Source of the DNA: Ramlibacter algicola
Lineage (GTDB): Bacteria > Pseudomonadota > Gammaproteobacteria > Burkholderiales > Burkholderiaceae_C
DNA length: 64,000 nt
Direction of reading: 5' to 3'
Assembly (NCBI RefSeq): GCF_016641735.1
Contig: NZ_JAEDAO010000001.1
Span: 2,542,001 to 2,606,000, forward strand
Positions 10,571 through 19,886 of this stretch are shown here, one piece after another (positions within the stretch are counted from its first letter, which is position 1; each line of letters starts with the position of its first letter). The notes under the pieces are model-generated. The model worked only from the letters and a program-made list of their open reading frames with translations. It had not been told where the DNA came from and made no database searches. The position numbers and the translations under genes were made by a program.

Positions 10571-11668
10571 ATGGCCTCGGGCACGGCACTTCGGATCTAC
10601 GCCGGCCCGCGCGCCCGTGCGCACTTGCAGCGCGAAGGCCTGCGGCCGCAGGACATTGCCGTCGTTCCCGGTGCGGCCGGTGGTCCGAAGGGCCTTGTGC
10701 TGGGGCCGCTGGACCGCTTCCTGTTCGGCGAGTGGCTGCCACGCTCGTCGCAGCCCGTGCACCTGGTCGGCGCGTCGATCGGCGCGTGGCGCATGGCCAC
10801 CGCCTGCCTCGACGACGCCGTGCCCGCCTTCGAGCGTCTCGAGCGCGACTACATCGCGCAGGACTACGAGCTCGAGGCCGGACGCAAGACGCCGACGGCG
10901 AAGCACGTGAGCGAGCGGTTCGCGGCCAATCTCGCGGACTTCTACGGCGATCGCATCGCGCAGGTGCTCGCGCATCCGCGCTACCGGCTGCACGTGGTCA
11001 CGTCGCGGGGCCGTCACTTGCTGGGTCGCGAACACCGCGTCGGCACGCCGCTCGGCTATCTCGGCGCGTACCTGTCCAACACCGTGCACCGGCGAGCGCT
11101 CGGGCTCTGGCTGGAGCGCGTCGTGTTCTCCACCGGACCGGCCGAGGAAGCCTTCGCGCTGCCCTTCGACAGCGCGGACTTCACCACGCGGCAGGTGCGG
11201 CTCACCGAAACGAACTTCCAGCCCGCGCTGCAAGCGAGCTGCTCGATCCCGTTCGTGCTGCAGGCCATCCACGACATCCCCGGCGCACCGCGCGGCGCGT
11301 ACTGGGACGGCGGCATCACCGACTACCACCTGCACCTCGACTACGCTGCGCGCCATCCCGACGGGTTGGTGCTGTATCCGCACTTCCAGAAGGCGGTCGT
11401 GCCCGGCTGGTTGGACAAGGCCTGGCGCTGGCGTCACGGCGCGACGCCGTTCCTCGACACCACGATCGTGCTGGCGCCCGACCCCGAATGGATCCGCAAG
11501 CTGCCCAACGGCAAGCTGCCCGACCGCACCGACTTCACCCGCTACGGCACCGACCTGCTCTCGCGCATGCAGGCCTGGCACGCGGCGGCCGATGCGAGCC
11601 GCCAGCTCGCGGACGAATTCGCGCAGTGGCTGGAACGTCCCGACCCGGCGCGCGTGGAAGCCCTGTGA
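10571..11668 (+). CDS. patatin-like phospholipase family protein
   Basis: Protein of 365 residues with the patatin signature: oxyanion-loop glycine-rich segment GAAGGPKGL near residue 34, nucleophile motif GASIG (GxSxG) near 72-76, and the DGG motif (WDGGITD) near 250 that supplies the catalytic aspartate. The fold hydrolyses acyl esters of phospholipids with a Ser-Asp dyad. It lies 4 bp after tex and its TGA overlaps the GTG start of the acyltransferase by 4 bp, so it is probably co-transcribed with both. The substrate is not known. Confidence 0.85.
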   Translation: MASGTALRIYAGPRARAHLQREGLRPQDIAVVPGAAGGPKGLVLGPLDRFLFGEWLPRSSQPVHLVGASIGAWRMATACLDDAVPAFERLERDYIAQDYELEAGRKTPTAKHVSERFAANLADFYGDRIAQVLAHPRYRLHVVTSRGRHLLGREHRVGTPLGYLGAYLSNTVHRRALGLWLERVVFSTGPAEEAFALPFDSADFTTRQVRLTETNFQPALQASCSIPFVLQAIHDIPGAPRGAYWDGGITDYHLHLDYAARHPDGLVLYPHFQKAVVPGWLDKAWRWRHGATPFLDTTIVLAPDPEWIRKLPNGKLPDRTDFTRYGTDLLSRMQAWHAAADASRQLADEFAQWLERPDPARVEAL

Positions 11669-12756
11669 GCACGCCTGTCGGCCGCGTCGAGGGCTGGGAC
11701 CTGCTGCGCGGCCTGTGCGCGCTGATGGTCGCCGGCTACCACCTGCTGTACTGGCTGGGCCTGGCGCAGCTGCCCACGTTCGGCACCTACGGCGTGTACC
11801 TGTTCTTCGTGCTCTCCGGCGCCAGCCTGGCGTACAGCTACGACCCCGCGAAGCTGCTGCGAGCGGGCGCAATGGCGCGCTTTCTCGCCACGCGTTGGCT
11901 ACGTCTGGCGCCGCTGTACGTGCTGCTGTGCGCCGTGTTCATCGGCATGCTGTGGGCCGTGCAGGGCACGCTCGTCGACCGCCTGCCGCAGCGCCTGCTG
12001 CTCAACGTGACCTTCGCGTTCGGCGCGAACGATCCGGCCATCTGGGCGCTGCTGGTCGGCGGCTGGTCGCTCGGCATCGAGGCGGTGCTGTACCTCGCAT
12101 TCCCGGTGCTTGCGTGGCTGGCGGCGGCACCGCGCTGGCGCCGGATCGCGTTCGCCGTGCTGGTGGCGCTGCAGGCGTGGTGGATCCAGCGGACGCTCGG
12201 CGCCCACGGCTGGGACGCCGGCAACGTCGCGTACCACCAGGTGCCGGCGTTCGCGGCCTACTTCTTCGCCGGCTGCATGGCGGGCGCGCAGCGGCGCGCA
12301 CGTGGCGCGGACTGGCCTTGGTGGGTCGGCGCCGCAACATGGGCCGCGCTGGTCGCGTTGCTGCTGGCGCTGATCCCCGTGAACCCCGGCGACGAGTTGC
12401 TGGGTGTGCGTGGCTTCGTCTTGGCCGCCGCCTGCATGGCCACGGTCTGGGTGAGTGGCCGGATCGTGGTGCCGCTGCGCCTGCGCAAGCTGGCCGCCGT
12501 CGCGGGCGACATCACGTACGGCACCTACCTGCTGCACCCCATCCTGTTGTTCGGGCTGTTCTGGTTCGTCGTGCCGGTCGAAGGGCTTTCCACGCTCCAG
12601 CGCTGGTGCGTGCTGGCCGCTGTCGGCGCAGCATCGGTGGCGCTGGCCTGGGCCAGCGAGCGCTGGTTCGAACGCCCGGTGCGGCGCTGGGGACGCGCGC
12701 GGCTGGCGGCGCGCCCCTTGCCGCGTCAGAGCGAGGCCGCGAGCATGTCCTCGTAG
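11665..12756 (+). CDS. acyltransferase 3 (OafA/NodX-type) membrane protein
   Basis: Protein of 363 residues with about ten hydrophobic segments spread over its length. It has an N-terminal GWDLLRGLCALMVAGYHLL, the R/H-containing first helix of acyltransferase-3 enzymes that move acyl groups onto surface sugars. The later segments GTYGVYLFFVLSG and the C-terminal TYGTYLLHPI are also family hallmarks. The start is GTG inside the stop of the patatin gene (GTGA overlap). Its 3' end overlaps the convergent alcohol dehydrogenase by 31 bp of coding sequence, which is unusual and could produce antisense transcript pairing. Confidence 0.85.
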   Translation: MSTPVGRVEGWDLLRGLCALMVAGYHLLYWLGLAQLPTFGTYGVYLFFVLSGASLAYSYDPAKLLRAGAMARFLATRWLRLAPLYVLLCAVFIGMLWAVQGTLVDRLPQRLLLNVTFAFGANDPAIWALLVGGWSLGIEAVLYLAFPVLAWLAAAPRWRRIAFAVLVALQAWWIQRTLGAHGWDAGNVAYHQVPAFAAYFFAGCMAGAQRRARGADWPWWVGAATWAALVALLLALIPVNPGDELLGVRGFVLAAACMATVWVSGRIVVPLRLRKLAAVAGDITYGTYLLHPILLFGLFWFVVPVEGLSTLQRWCVLAAVGAASVALAWASERWFERPVRRWGRARLAARPLPRQSEAASMSS

Positions 12757-13862
12757 TCCTCGCGACTGGCGAGGCGGGGATTGGTCTTGTGGCAGTGATC
12801 GGCCATCGCGCCGTCGATGATCTTCGCGAACTGGTCCCGCTGCACGCCCATCGCGGCCAGTCCGGTCGGCAGGCCGAGGCGGGCGCTCATGTCGCGGATC
12901 GCGTCCGGGATGTCACTGGCCGACTGCAGGCCCATCGCCTGCGCCATGCGCTCGAGGCGGTGCTCCTTCTGCACCGACTCGGCGGCGGCGTTGAAGCGCA
13001 CCACGGCAGGCAGGAACATCGCGTTGAGGGTGCCATGGTGCAGTTGCGGGTTCACGCCGCCGAGGCTGTGGCTGAGCGAGTGGACGCAGCCCAGGCCCTT
13101 CTGGAACGCCATCGCGCCCTGCATCGAAGCGCTCATCAGCTGCTTGCGCGCCTCGCGGTCGCTGCCGTCGCGGGTGGCACGCTCGATGTGCGACCAGCCA
13201 CGCTGCAGGCCGTCGAGCGCGATGCCGTCGGCCGGCGGGTTGAACGGCGCCGCCATGAACGTCTCCATGCAGTGCGCGATGGCGTCCATGCCGGTCGCGG
13301 CCGTCAGCTTGGGCGGCAGGCCCAGCGTGAGCTCGGGATCGCAGATCGCGGTCTTGGGCACGATGGACCAGGAATGGAAGCCGAGCTTGCGGTGGTCGTC
13401 GACGATGATGATCGCGCCGCGCGCGACCTCGCTGCCCGTGCCGCTGGTGGTGGGCACTGCGATCAACGGCGCCACCTTGTCAGTGATGCGCGGCGAACCG
13501 CCCTCGATGGTGGCGTAGTGCTTCAGCGGGCCTTCGTGCGTGGCCGCGATGGCGACGCCCTTGGCGCAATCGATGGCCGAGCCGCCGCCGACGGCGATGA
13601 GGCCGTCGCACTTCTGGTCCTTGTAGATCTGCGACGCGGCGCGGACGGCGGCCTCGGTCGGGTTGGACGGCGTCTGGTCGAACAGGGCGTAGGGCAGGCC
13701 GCCCAGCGCATCGAGCGCCTTCTGCAGCACGCCGGCGGCCTTGACGCCGGGGTCGGTGACGACGAGGGGCCGGGTGATGCCGACCCGCTCGCACTCGGCC
13801 TTCAGCAGCGCGATCGCGCCGAAATCGAACTGGACCTGGGTGACGTAATAGATGAGGGACAT
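12726..13862 (-). CDS. iron-containing alcohol dehydrogenase
   Basis: Protein of 378 residues, standard for the group III Fe-dependent alcohol dehydrogenases. The NAD-binding segment GGGSAIDCAKG is near 92-102. TTSGTGSEVA is near 137, and the metal-binding histidine region is GMDAIAHCME near 195-205 followed by HSLSHSLGG and HGTLNA further on. It oxidises or reduces an alcohol/aldehyde pair; the substrate is unknown. It is divergent from the esterase gene with 59 bp between the starts. The last 31 bp overlap the acyltransferase gene on the other strand. Confidence 0.9.
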   Translation of the reverse strand: MSLIYYVTQVQFDFGAIALLKAECERVGITRPLVVTDPGVKAAGVLQKALDALGGLPYALFDQTPSNPTEAAVRAASQIYKDQKCDGLIAVGGGSAIDCAKGVAIAATHEGPLKHYATIEGGSPRITDKVAPLIAVPTTSGTGSEVARGAIIIVDDHRKLGFHSWSIVPKTAICDPELTLGLPPKLTAATGMDAIAHCMETFMAAPFNPPADGIALDGLQRGWSHIERATRDGSDREARKQLMSASMQGAMAFQKGLGCVHSLSHSLGGVNPQLHHGTLNAMFLPAVVRFNAAAESVQKEHRLERMAQAMGLQSASDIPDAIRDMSARLGLPTGLAAMGVQRDQFAKIIDGAMADHCHKTNPRLASREDYEDMLAASL

Positions 13863-13921
13863 GGTGGGCTCGCGACTTAAGATGCCGACAGCACTTTACT
13901 GCCAACCACGGCGGTTCACGC

Positions 13922-14881
13922 GTGACGGCGACCTTCCTTCCCGAGTACCCCGAACTGACGAAGCCGATGCGCTCCGTGCTGGAGCGCATGGCGCGGCTGC
14001 GCCATGAACCGATGTACCTGCAGCCGCCGCAGCAGGCGCGCGCGGCGTACGAGGGCGCGGCGGACGTGCTGGAAGTGCCGAAGCGGCCCCTTCGGCGCGC
14101 GGAGGACCTGCAGGTCCCTACGCGCGGCGGTGAGGTGCTGCCGGCGCGCCTGTACCAGGATGCCGGCGACGCGCGCGGCGTGCTGCTGTACCTGCACGGC
14201 GGCGGCTTCACGATCGGAAGCGTCGCCACCCATGACCTGCTGTGCCGCGAGCTCGCGGCGCTCGGACGCTGCAGCGTCGTGTCACTGGGCTACCGCCTCG
14301 CGCCCGAGCACCGGTTCCCGACCGCCGTGGACGACACCTGGGACGCCTTGCAGTGGCTGGCGCGCGAGCGCGAGCGCCTGGGCTTGGCCGGCCAGCCGCT
14401 GGCCGTCGGCGGCGACAGTGCCGGCGGCACGCTCGCCGCGGTGGCGGCGCTGCAGGCGCGCGACGCCGGGCTGCCGCTCGCGCTGCAGTTGCTGTTCTAT
14501 CCCGGCACCGCCGCGCGGCAGGACAGCGCGTCGCACCGCCGCTACCACCACGGGCTGGTGATCGAGCAGGCGCACATCGAGTACTTTTTCGGCCACTACA
14601 TCGACCTGGCGGACCGCGACGACTGGCGCTTCGCACCGCTGGAGGCGCCCAACGTCGACGGCGTGGCGCCGGCGTGGTTCGGGCTGGCCGAGTGCGATCC
14701 GCTGTTCGACGACGGCATCGCCTACGCGGATAAACTGCGGGCCGCCGGCGTCGCCGTCGACCTGGAGGTCTGGCGCGGCGTCACCCACGAATTCATCAAG
14801 ATGGGCCGGGCCCTTCCCGAAGCGCGCCAGGCCCATGCCGCCGCCGCGCAGGCCCTGTCCACCGCCTTCCAGACACCATGA
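13922..14881 (+). CDS. alpha/beta hydrolase, hormone-sensitive-lipase (GDSAGG) family
   Basis: Protein of 319 residues starting with GTG. It has the oxyanion motif HGGGFTIGS near residue 92 and the nucleophile motif GDSAGG near 163, both diagnostic of the HSL family of esterases. ECDPLFDDG and the C-terminal THEF supply the acid and histidine of the triad. Such enzymes hydrolyse short to medium acyl esters. The 3' end overlaps the thioesterase-acetyltransferase gene by 4 bp (ATGA), so the products may act on related acyl substrates. Confidence 0.9.
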   Translation: MTATFLPEYPELTKPMRSVLERMARLRHEPMYLQPPQQARAAYEGAADVLEVPKRPLRRAEDLQVPTRGGEVLPARLYQDAGDARGVLLYLHGGGFTIGSVATHDLLCRELAALGRCSVVSLGYRLAPEHRFPTAVDDTWDALQWLARERERLGLAGQPLAVGGDSAGGTLAAVAALQARDAGLPLALQLLFYPGTAARQDSASHRRYHHGLVIEQAHIEYFFGHYIDLADRDDWRFAPLEAPNVDGVAPAWFGLAECDPLFDDGIAYADKLRAAGVAVDLEVWRGVTHEFIKMGRALPEARQAHAAAAQALSTAFQTP

Positions 14882-15750
14882 CCCGCAACGAATTCCGCTT
14901 CTTCCATCGCCTGCGCGTGCGCTGGGCCGAGGTGGACATGCAGAAGATCGTCTTCAACGCGCACTACCTGATGTACTTCGACACGGCGGTGGCGGATTAC
15001 TGGCGCGCGCTGGCCTTGCCGTACGAGGAGGCGATGCACCAGCTGGGCGGCGACCTCTACGTGAAGAAGGCGACGATCGAGTTCAACGCCTCGGCGCGGA
15101 TGGACGACCAGCTGGACATCGGCCTGAAGTGCGCGCGCATCGGCAATTCGTCGATGCAGTTCGTCGGGGCGATCTTCCGCGGCGACCAGCTGCTGATCAC
15201 GTGCGAGCTGGTTTACGTGTTTGCCGATCCGGCGACGCAGACGTCGCGCCCCGTCCCCGCCGCGCTGCGCGAGATCCTCACCGGCTACGAAGCAGGGGAG
15301 GCGATCACCACCGTGCGCACCGGCAGCTGGGACGAGCTGGGCCAGCATGCGTCTGGCATCCGCACGCGTGTCTTCGTCGAGGAACAGCGCATTCCGGCCG
15401 ACCTCGAGTGGGACGAGGACGACAAGACCTGCGTGCACGCGGTCGTCTTCAACCGCCTGGGCCAGCCGCTGGCCACCGGCCGCCTGCTGCAACCCAAGCC
15501 GGGCGTCGCGCAGATCGGCCGCATGGCGGTGCAGCAGGTGCTGCGCGGCGCGGGCCTGGGCGAGCAGGTGCTGCGCGCGTTGGCCGCGGCCGCGCACGCC
15601 CGCGGTGATCGCGAAGTCGTGCTGCACGCGCAGACCAGCGCCGAAGGCTTCTACAGGCGGCTGGGCTTCCGCAGCCACGGCGACGTGTACGAGGAAGCCG
15701 GCATCCCGCACGTCGACATGGCGGCCGCGCTGCCGCTGGCCGGCCGCTGA
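14878..15750 (+). CDS. fusion: YbgC/FadM acyl-CoA thioesterase + GNAT acetyltransferase
   Basis: Protein of 290 residues in one uninterrupted frame. Residues about 1-135 are a hotdog-fold thioesterase with RVRWAEVDMQKIVFNAHYL, where the D near residue 18 is the family's catalytic aspartate in the hotdog helix. Residues about 140-290 are an ElaA-like GNAT domain (RTRVFVEEQRIP, then IGRMAVQQVLRGAGLGEQVL as the acetyl-CoA loop, ending FYRRLGFRSHG). The two are separate proteins in most bacteria. It is translationally coupled to the esterase and is followed 2 bp later by the ligase-like gene. Confidence 0.88.
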   Translation: MTRNEFRFFHRLRVRWAEVDMQKIVFNAHYLMYFDTAVADYWRALALPYEEAMHQLGGDLYVKKATIEFNASARMDDQLDIGLKCARIGNSSMQFVGAIFRGDQLLITCELVYVFADPATQTSRPVPAALREILTGYEAGEAITTVRTGSWDELGQHASGIRTRVFVEEQRIPADLEWDEDDKTCVHAVVFNRLGQPLATGRLLQPKPGVAQIGRMAVQQVLRGAGLGEQVLRALAAAAHARGDREVVLHAQTSAEGFYRRLGFRSHGDVYEEAGIPHVDMAAALPLAGR

Positions 15751-15752
15751 CC

Positions 15753-17948
15753 GTGGCGCGCCGGCAGCGCGGCACCTCGCAAGCGCGGGGCGCGACCCCC
15801 GCTCCTTCGCCTGCAGGCCATCCAGCGGCGCGCTCCGGCGACGTCGCGGGTGGGGCCGCCGCCCTGCTGGCCCTCGTCCTGGTCCTCGCTCCGGGCCTGG
15901 GCGTGCCCAACGAGTACCTGCTGCAGGACACCTTCAAGTCCATGCTGGTGGCGTTCGGCGCGCTCGGCGCGGCGCTCGTGTTCTTCTGGGCGCGCCGCGA
16001 CACGCGCGAGCTGCGCTGGCATGCGGCGCTATGGCTGCCGTTGCTGCTGATGGCGCACGCGCTGGGCAGCATGGCGTGGTCGCACCCGTACCTGGCCGGC
16101 GTCGAGGCGATCCGCTGGTTCCTGTTCACGCTGATGGCTTGGCTTGCGCTGCAGCTGTTCACGCGCGAGCGGCTGCCGTGGCTCGCTTGGGGCGCCCATG
16201 CAGGGGCGCTGCTCGCGTCCGTGTGGGCCGCCTCGCAGTTCTGGCTCGACGCGAGCCCGTTCCCGCAGGGGCCGAACCCGGCTTCGACCTTCATCAACCG
16301 CAACTTCTTCGCCGAGTTCGCGGTGATGACGGTGCCGCTGTCGATGCTGCTGCTGGCGCGCGCCCGGCAGAGCGCCACGGTGGCGCTGCTGGCGTTCAGC
16401 AACGCCTTCGTCGTCGTGGCGCTGATGATGACGGGCACGCGCTCGGCGCTCGTCGCGCTGTGGCTCCTGCTGCTCGTCGTGCTGCCGCTGGCGGCGTGGC
16501 GCTCGCGCGCTGCGTTGCCCGCCGCGCAGTGGCCGATGCCGGTCCGCTGGATCGCTGCCGTGATCGCCGTTGGCACTGTCCTCGGCCTGGGCTCGATCCC
16601 CTCGGGCAACGCGAAGATCCTCGGCGAGGAGCGCGGCCGCACGGCGATCGAGCGCGCCTTGACGCGCACCGCGTCGATCTCGCCGGACGATCGCTCGCTC
16701 GGACTGCGGCGGGTGATGTGGGCCGCGACCGGCCGGATGATCCAGGACCACCCGCTCACCGGCGTCGGCGCCGGCGCGTGGGAAGTGCACGTGCCGCCCT
16801 ACCTGCCCGAGGGCGAGCAGATCGAGACCGACTACTACGTGCACAACGAGGTGCTGCAGCTCCTGTCCGAAGACGGACTGGTTGGCGCGCTGTTCCTCGC
16901 CGGCCTCATCGCGTGGCTGCTGCGGGCTGCGTGGCGGACCTGGCAGGCATCGAAGGGCGAGGACGTCGAGGAAGCCAGCTGGCGTGCCGTGCTGCTCGCC
17001 TCGCTGCTCGCGCTGCTGCTCGTGTGCAACGCCGGCTTTCCCTGGCGCCTCGCGTCGACGGGCGCGCTGTTCGCGTTGCTGGTCGGCGCGCTCGCCGCGT
17101 CGGACGATCGCCTGGGCCTGCGCGGCCGCGCGGCGGCGGCCACGCTGCCCTGGCGTCGCGAACGGAGCGGCGCGGTGCTCGCAGGCACCGCGGCCTGCCT
17201 GGCGCTGGCGACCTACATCTCCGCGCAGGCGGTGGCGTGCGAAGGCCGCATCGTGCGCGCGGCGCAGATCGCGCTGCAGATCACGCACTCGGGCCGGCCG
17301 AACGACCCGCGCTGGGCGCCGGCCAAGCAGCAGATGCTGCAGCTCACGCGCGAGGCGGTGGCGATCAACCCGCATTACCGCAAGATCACGCCCATGGTCG
17401 CCGACGAACTGGCGCGCTGGGGCGACTGGAAGGACGCGACCTGGATCTGGGAATCGGTGCTGTCGTCGCGGCCCGAGATCCCGGCCATCCTGGCGAATGC
17501 CGCGCGCGGTCACGCCGTGCAGGGCGAATGGGACCAGGCGCAGCAACTGCTCGACCGCGCCAAGCGGCTCGCGCCCGAGGCACCGTCGGTGTTGTCGCTC
17601 GAAGTGATCGTGCTGTCCCGCACCGGCCACGAAGCCGAAGCGCTGGACGTGGCGCGCCGCGCGCTCGCCAAGGGACGCTACGACGTCGACCTGCTCAACG
17701 CCGCGTTCCTGCTCGGCTGGCGTGCCGGCGACCTGCCGTTCGCCGAAGCCGCGATCCTCAAGCGGGTCGAGGAATTCCCCGCGATGCGCGTGCAGGCCCT
17801 GGTGGACCTGGGCGGCTTCTACGCCGGCGCGATGCACGACGATCGCCGTGCGTTGCTGGCGTGGAGCGAAGCGCTGCGCCTGGCCGGTCCGCAGCAGCGC
17901 GACGCCGTGCTGGCCCGCGTGCCGGCCGGCTACCGCGACCGGCTCTGA
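15753..17948 (+). CDS. O-antigen ligase/polymerase-like (Wzy_C) protein with TPR-like C-terminus
   Basis: Protein of 731 residues starting with GTG. The first ~450 residues hold ten or more hydrophobic segments and the Wzy_C-type periplasmic loop: FINRNFFAEF, TRSALVAL, then HPLTGVGAGAWE and HNEVLQLLSEDGLVG. The C-terminal ~230 residues are helical and soluble, with tetratricopeptide-like pairs. This layout resembles O-antigen ligases and also pilin glycosyl-transfer (PglL-type) oligosaccharyltransferases, so lipid-linked glycan transfer in the inner membrane is likely, but the acceptor is not known. No glycan cluster surrounds it. A basic, Ser/Pro-rich stretch of ~30 residues precedes the first helix. 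Confidence 0.8.
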   Translation: MARRQRGTSQARGATPAPSPAGHPAARSGDVAGGAAALLALVLVLAPGLGVPNEYLLQDTFKSMLVAFGALGAALVFFWARRDTRELRWHAALWLPLLLMAHALGSMAWSHPYLAGVEAIRWFLFTLMAWLALQLFTRERLPWLAWGAHAGALLASVWAASQFWLDASPFPQGPNPASTFINRNFFAEFAVMTVPLSMLLLARARQSATVALLAFSNAFVVVALMMTGTRSALVALWLLLLVVLPLAAWRSRAALPAAQWPMPVRWIAAVIAVGTVLGLGSIPSGNAKILGEERGRTAIERALTRTASISPDDRSLGLRRVMWAATGRMIQDHPLTGVGAGAWEVHVPPYLPEGEQIETDYYVHNEVLQLLSEDGLVGALFLAGLIAWLLRAAWRTWQASKGEDVEEASWRAVLLASLLALLLVCNAGFPWRLASTGALFALLVGALAASDDRLGLRGRAAAATLPWRRERSGAVLAGTAACLALATYISAQAVACEGRIVRAAQIALQITHSGRPNDPRWAPAKQQMLQLTREAVAINPHYRKITPMVADELARWGDWKDATWIWESVLSSRPEIPAILANAARGHAVQGEWDQAQQLLDRAKRLAPEAPSVLSLEVIVLSRTGHEAEALDVARRALAKGRYDVDLLNAAFLLGWRAGDLPFAEAAILKRVEEFPAMRVQALVDLGGFYAGAMHDDRRALLAWSEALRLAGPQQRDAVLARVPAGYRDRL

Positions 17949-17949
17949 G

Positions 17950-18858
17950 TCAGACGTCGGCCAGCAGCGGGTAGGGCAGGGGCAGCAGCTGCAGCGACGC
18001 GCCGTCGGCCGCACCCGCGCGCAGCGTGCCGTGATCGGCCGCTGCGAGTTGCAGCGACACGATGGCATCGAAGCCACCGCCAGGCGCGGGCGCTGCTTCC
18101 GCGACGAGGCCGCAAGGCTGCGACGGATCCACGGCGTCGAACACTTCCTGGCCGGCCTGCAGCTCCGCGTCCGCGTGGACGATGAAGGCGCGGCGCTTGA
18201 GCGTGCCGCGGAACTGGCTGCGCGCGACGACCTCCTGGCCGGGATAGCAGCCCTTCTTGAAGTTCACGCCGCCGACCGACTCGTAGTTCAGCATCTGCGG
18301 CACGAAGGCGTCGACGATCGGCGTCGTGACCTGCGCGATGCCGCTGCGCACCTCGCCCCAGAGCCAGGTGGACAGGGCGAGCGTTTCCGTGAGGGCGTCA
18401 CCCACGGGCGCCACGCGCAGGGCGCGCGCCTGCCCCTCGGCCGGATACAGGCGAACGAGGTCGGCGTCGCCTTCGCGGCGCTTGCCCCAGGCCGGCAACC
18501 CGGAGGTCGCGGCGTCGGCCGCCGATCCGGCCAGGCCGTGCAGTGCGAACTGGTCCGAGGCGTCGGTGAGCTTCACCTTGGCGCGCAGCACGAACATCGA
18601 CAGGCGCTTGAGCGTCGCCGCCAGCGTGTCGCGCGGCGTGACCAGCAGCACGTCGCCGGGCTCGCGCTCGAAGCCGACGAAGGTCGCGAGCATGCGGCCC
18701 TTGGCCGAGCAGAACGCGGCCAGGCGGGCGTCGGACGGGCCGAGGAGGCCGAAATCGTTGGTGAGCTGGCCCTGCAGGAACTTGCGGGCCTCGTCGCCCT
18801 GGGCGCGGATCACGCCCAGGTGGGGCAGGGCACTGGTGCCGTCGAGAGCGGGGGGCAT
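17950..18858 (-). CDS. ygfZ: YgfZ/CAF17-like iron-sulfur cluster protein (tRNA-modifying)
   Basis: Protein of 302 residues with the family signature KGCYPGQEVVAR (K-G-C-Y-x-G-Q-E) near 205-216, whose cysteine is essential in E. coli YgfZ. YgfZ is a folate-binding protein related to glycine-cleavage T-protein that helps assemble or repair certain Fe-S enzymes such as MiaB. It is convergent with the Wzy-like gene (stops 1 base apart) and divergent from mltG, an arrangement often seen in beta-proteobacteria. Confidence 0.92.
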   Translation of the reverse strand: MPPALDGTSALPHLGVIRAQGDEARKFLQGQLTNDFGLLGPSDARLAAFCSAKGRMLATFVGFEREPGDVLLVTPRDTLAATLKRLSMFVLRAKVKLTDASDQFALHGLAGSAADAATSGLPAWGKRREGDADLVRLYPAEGQARALRVAPVGDALTETLALSTWLWGEVRSGIAQVTTPIVDAFVPQMLNYESVGGVNFKKGCYPGQEVVARSQFRGTLKRRAFIVHADAELQAGQEVFDAVDPSQPCGLVAEAAPAPGGGFDAIVSLQLAAADHGTLRAGAADGASLQLLPLPYPLLADV

Positions 18859-18902
18859 GCGGCGATTATCATGGCCGCCCTAGTCCAGAGAGGTCAGCAG
18901 GG

Positions 18903-19886
18903 TTGCGGCGCTTATTCCTGACGGTGGTTCTGCTGGCGGTGCTCGCCGCCGGCGCGGTGGCGTGGTGGATGCACCAGCCGTTGCCGCTTGCGGCGCAGAC
19001 GGTCGAAGTCGACATCGAGCCCGGGACGCTGCCACGCGGCGTCGCGCAGGCGGTGGTGAACGCCGGCGTGCGCGCGAATCCCGACCTGCTGTACTGGTAC
19101 TTCCGGCTGTCCGGCCAGGCCCGCCAGATCAAGGCCGGCAGCTACGAGATCGAAACCGGCGTGACGCCGCGGCGCCTGCTGGCGAAGCTGGCCCGCGGCG
19201 AGGAATCCCTGCGCGCCCTGACGCTGGTCGAAGGCTGGAACATCCGCCAGGTGCGCGCCGCACTGGCCAAGGAAGACGCCCTTCGGCATGACACGGCCGC
19301 GATGGACGATGCCGCGCTGATGGCGCAGCTGGGCCGCCCCGGCGTGCATCCGGAGGGGCGCTTCTTTCCGGACACCTACACGTACTCCAAGAACAGCAGC
19401 GACATCGCGCTGCTGCGACGCGCGATGCGCGCCATGGACAGGCGCCTGCAGGCGGCCTGGGAGCAGCGCACGCCCGAGGCGGCGGTGCGCACGCCGGAGG
19501 ACGCGCTGATCCTGGCCAGCATCGTCGAGAAGGAAACCGGGAAGGGCGCCGACCGGCCGCTGGTGTCGGCGGTGTTCAACAACCGCCTGCGCCAGAACAT
19601 CCCGCTGCAGACCGACCCAACCGTCATCTACGGCATGGGCGCCACCTTCAACGGCAACCTGCGCAAGGTCGACCTGCAGACCGACACGCCCTGGAACACC
19701 TACACACGCTCCGGCCTGCCGCCGACGCCGATCGCGATGCCTGGCAAGGCGTCGCTGCTGGCCGCCGTGCAGCCGGCCGACAGCAAGGCGCTGTACTTCG
19801 TCGCGCGCGGTGACGGCAGCAGCCACTTCAGCGAGACGCTGGACGAACACAATCGCGCCGTGAACAAGTACCAGAGGGGCCGGTGA
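18903..19886 (+). CDS. mltG: endolytic peptidoglycan transglycosylase MltG
   Basis: Protein of 327 residues with an N-terminal membrane anchor (residues about 4-22) and the YceG/MltG fold. Signature segments are [10 protein letters not shown], the catalytic glutamate in [10 protein letters not shown] near 203, [13 protein letters not shown] and the C-terminal [18 protein letters not shown]. It cuts nascent glycan strands in the periplasm near the inner membrane. The start is TTG, with AGAGAGG about 8 bases upstream and the membrane anchor directly following; no in-frame ATG precedes it. It overlaps tmk by 4 bp, a conserved pairing. Confidence 0.93.
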   Translation: MRRLFLTVVLLAVLAAGAVAWWMHQPLPLAAQTVEVDIEPGTLPRGVAQAVVNAGVRANPDLLYWYFRLSGQARQIKAGSYEIETGVTPRRLLAKLARGEESLRALTLVEGWNIRQVRAALAKEDALRHDTAAMDDAALMAQLGRPGVHPEGRFFPDTYTYSKNSSDIALLRRAMRAMDRRLQAAWEQRTPEAAVRTPEDALILASIVEKETGKGADRPLVSAVFNNRLRQNIPLQTDPTVIYGMGATFNGNLRKVDLQTDTPWNTYTRSGLPPTPIAMPGKASLLAAVQPADSKALYFVARGDGSSHFSETLDEHNRAVNKYQRGR

